64,000 nt of DNA from Bacillus sp. UNC41MFS5 (lineage in GTDB: Bacteria; Bacillota; Bacilli; Bacillales_B; DSM-18226): positions 1 through 64,000 of the forward strand of contig NZ_JMLP01000022.1 of NCBI RefSeq assembly GCF_000686805.1, in the 5' to 3' direction. The position numbers and the translations under genes were made by a program. Position 1 is the stretch's first letter. The number at the start of each line of letters is the position of its first letter. The notes below the pieces were generated by a model. It was given only the letters and a program-made list of their open reading frames with translations. It was not told the origin of the DNA and did not search any database. Below, one piece after another: positions 62,187 through 64,000 of this stretch.

Positions 62187-62214
62187 GGCGCTTTTCCGGA
62201 AAGCGTCTTTTTTA
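62187..62214 (+). terminator. Terminator after the CBO0543 gene
   Basis: GGCGCTTT and AAAGCGTC pair (one G-T) around TCCGG and are followed by TTTTTT. Confidence 0.8.
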
Positions 62215-62303
62215 ATGGATTTTATGCAATTGATAAAATCTTTAATCTTTACTTTGGTTATACTCATTGATAAGCAAAGTAAAAATAGGGGGCTATTTTA
62301 TCT

Positions 62304-62756
62304 ATGGAAAGAATAATACTGTGGTCACTGCTCATAATCGGGATCACCCTATTGTTTTCAAGTTTAAGAAAACCACCAATCAAAAATTGGATATTAATTT
62401 TTTCATTGGCCTCTTATTTTTCAACGTTTTTTGGTGTTCTTGTTGTAGAAGAGAAAATGCTCGAATATCCAGTGAGATTTTTAAGTAACTATTTTAGTTC
62501 CAGCCTTCTTTATGAATATCTTCTATTTCCAGTTGTTTGTATTTACTTTTATCAAACGACTTATCGTTCAAGATATCTCAACATTGTTCTACAATGTATT
62601 TTGTACACCACTGTTTTAACGATAATTGAGTTTTTTTTTGAAAGATATACCGAATTAATTAAATACCATACATGGACGTTGAAATACACATTTATAAGCA
62701 CCCTTCTTCTAATGATGTTTATCCGTTTCCTGATGCAATTGATAAACAAGAAGTAA
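62304..62756 (+). CDS. CBO0543-type multi-pass membrane protein
   Basis: 150 residues with about five hydrophobic segments, EYPVRFLSNYFSSSLLYEYL and EFFFERYTELIKYHTWTLKY. It closely resembles the broken copy at 297-503 in its first half. AGGGGGG lies upstream of ATG 62304. Third CBO0543 member in this cluster; function unknown. Confidence 0.75.
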   Translation: MERIILWSLLIIGITLLFSSLRKPPIKNWILIFSLASYFSTFFGVLVVEEKMLEYPVRFLSNYFSSSLLYEYLLFPVVCIYFYQTTYRSRYLNIVLQCILYTTVLTIIEFFFERYTELIKYHTWTLKYTFISTLLLMMFIRFLMQLINKK

Positions 62757-62906
62757 AGAGGTATTTAAGGAATCTCCATTGCAAGGTTTACCAATTCTTT
62801 AACTAGGCCGTTTAGTTGAAGAAGAAAAACGTTTAATGCGTATTTTTGACTTAAATTGCGAAAAAAAATGAACTGTACTATGAAGTCAGTTCAATTAATT
62901 AGTATT

Positions 62907-63074
62907 TTATTTTTTAAGAGGGGAAATGACATTGTTATAAAAAAATCTTTCCCATTTAGCCAACAAACCATTTCCATTTTCACCACGTTGTATTTTCATT
63001 TCGTGGTTCTTATGAAATTCTGCTATTCGTTTATTATGTTCTTTATGCCATTGATGGAGAGCAACTTGTTTCAT
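62907..63074 (-). CDS. Small basic protein, 55 residues
   Basis: From ATG 63074, with a very good ribosome site GAGAGGAG seven bases upstream on the minus strand. Reads MKQVALHQWHKEHNKRIAEF, with several histidines and lysines, then a W/F-rich end WERFFYNNVISPLKK. No family recognised. The opposite-strand frame here (62856-63095) has no ribosome site and a low-complexity composition. The strong start makes this small gene credible. Confidence 0.6.
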   Translation of the reverse strand: MKQVALHQWHKEHNKRIAEFHKNHEMKIQRGENGNGLLAKWERFFYNNVISPLKK

Positions 63075-63571
63075 TTTTATTCTCCTCTCGTTTAATACCT
63101 TAATTATATAGTTCCGGTTGGAAATTACAAAGTAAATTTTGCCACAAAAATTGACATAAAGATGTTAAACAGATGGGAAAATTATGCAATGAGAATGGGA
63201 GTACGATATTTGAAATTGAACCTGTAAGATGAAGAACAACAATGTCGTAATACGAGGATATTGTGTCAGAATGGTTTTTGGGTTGTAGGCTTTTTTTACC
63301 TATTTATTAAGATATTCGAAAATAAAACTCTTTTATTCATTTCAAAATACGTTATAGTAGTTGTTTTAGTTTTATTGTTAATTCATTCAATATTAGTAAG
63401 TATATAAACATTTAGCCATAAGACCAGTTGCCATTTTTGCGATTGGTCTTATTCGACTAATGCAGGTTTGTTAAAGAAGGATATTTTCTGTTTTTAAGCG
63501 AATTAGAATTTCAAACAAACCTTACACGAATATAGGTATTGAAAATAACAGGAATATAGGAGGTATGAGAT
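63075..63571. other. Gene-free region before the terminal VOC gene
   Basis: AT-rich with one hairpin, AAGACCA...TGGTCTT (63419-63451), that could be a terminator. No coding frame or known RNA is visible on either strand. Confidence 0.4.
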
Positions 63572-64000
63572 ATGAAAATCAATAGAATAGATCATGTGAG
63601 TATAAACGTAAATGATCTTTCAGAGGCTAAAGCGTTTTTTCTTGATTTAGGACTTGAAGTGCAAGCGGAATGGGAATTGGATGGAGAACAGTTGGACAGA
63701 ATAGTTGGGCTTAATGATGTTAAAACGGCATGTGTAGGATTGGGGATGCCAGATGGTCAGGCATGGATAGAGCTAGTCAAATTTTATACGCCGTCAGATG
63801 AAAAAGATTTCCAGCAACCTTCTGCAAATACACTGGGTATCCGACATATTTGCTTTGCTGTTGAAGATATTGAAGCTATTGTTGCAAAATTGAAAAAGAA
63901 AGGCACGGAAATCTTTAGTGAGATACAGCAATATGAAGAAAGTTATAAGTTATGCTACGTTCGTGGTCCAGAGGGAATTATTTTAGAGTTGGCGGAGAAA
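63572..64000 (+). CDS. VOC-superfamily (glyoxalase-like) protein, cut by the window end
   Basis: 143 codons, still open at the last base. It reads MKINRIDHVSINVNDLSEAK AFF and DGQAWIELVKF, then TLGIRHICFAVEDIEAIVAKL and YVRGPEGIILELAEK, the two VOC repeats with likely metal ligands H8, E near 70, H near 90 and E near 140. Members include glyoxalase I and dioxygenases; the reaction is unknown. ATG 63572 is eight bases after AGGAGG. The stop is probably just beyond the window. Confidence 0.88.
   Translation, partial: MKINRIDHVSINVNDLSEAKAFFLDLGLEVQAEWELDGEQLDRIVGLNDVKTACVGLGMPDGQAWIELVKFYTPSDEKDFQQPSANTLGIRHICFAVEDIEAIVAKLKKKGTEIFSEIQQYEESYKLCYVRGPEGIILELAEK

Noticed and set aside
62856..63095. 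Plus-strand 79-codon frame
   Set aside because: No ribosome site and F/S-rich composition typical of a shadow; the minus-strand 55-codon gene here has the better signals.

Overview
The window comes from a low-GC, endospore-forming member of the Bacillaceae (Bacillus/Neobacillus-like). Evidence is the AGGAGG-type ribosome binding sites, TTG/GTG starts, AT-rich intergenic DNA, a CotB-like coat protein, a YjcZ-type small sporulation protein, a KinB-like sensor kinase, a Pst phosphate operon with two tandem pstB genes, SwrC, and a tmRNA with a Bacillus-like tag. I cannot name a species.

Layout. 0-1.3 kb is a decayed end: a 3'-truncated group II intron abuts a broken CBO0543-type membrane gene, next to an intact paralogue and a DUF899 stub. 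1.5-6.5 kb holds an XRE regulator divergent from a fabF paralogue, an XRE-cupin regulator divergent from azlCD, and an SDR pseudogene with two frameshifts. 7-12 kb is pstS-C-A-B-B-phoU. 12.3-19.8 kb looks like one envelope-stress locus: swrC (RND), pssA, a DedA/PAP2-like fusion and a two-component system whose kinase has a stop codon in its H-box. Two intergenic regions here share 11-bp-periodic TTAAGA repeats. 20-24.5 kb has a lipoprotein, an isochorismatase-like hydrolase, hcp and yjcZ. 24.7-27.5 kb is a three-gene esterase / ATP-grasp / esterase operon of unknown product. 27.5-33.9 kb carries DUF3231 and CBO0543-like genes, YmaF, a KinB-like kinase, a DNA alkylation repair protein and a zinc-ribbon PrsW protein.

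33.9-38.9 kb contains a 52-bp palindromic tandem array, then a large secreted GH30 glycosidase with two perfect AGAAACC/GGTTTCT palindromes upstream and its probable LacI-family regulator downstream. 41.1-41.9 kb is an RNA cluster: tRNA-Ser, tmRNA, tRNA-Thr, tRNA-Asn and a short SRP RNA. It is followed by a PP2C phosphatase / peptidoglycan amidase pair. 44.3-49.5 kb is a molybdenum hydroxylase operon (MocA, Mo-binding, 2Fe-2S, FAD and XdhC-type subunits). 50-61 kb holds an aldo/keto reductase, CotB-like protein, aquaporin, DUF3231, a PadR-DUF1048-ABC exporter island of visibly higher GC, NlpC/P60, a methyltransferase, VOC and GNAT proteins. 61-63 kb is a second CBO0543 cluster joined head-to-head to half a DUF3231 gene by a probable deletion. 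The window ends inside a VOC gene.

The most interesting points are: (i) the swrC-pssA-DedA-TCS locus with its shared motif and the kinase nonsense codon; (ii) the esterase/ATP-grasp/esterase operon; (iii) repeated pairing of DUF3231 with CBO0543-type membrane genes; (iv) the short SRP RNA in the tRNA cluster; (v) the PP2C/amidase pair beside the tmRNA. No CRISPR array, complete insertion sequence or prophage is visible. All family assignments are by eye from the translated sequence.
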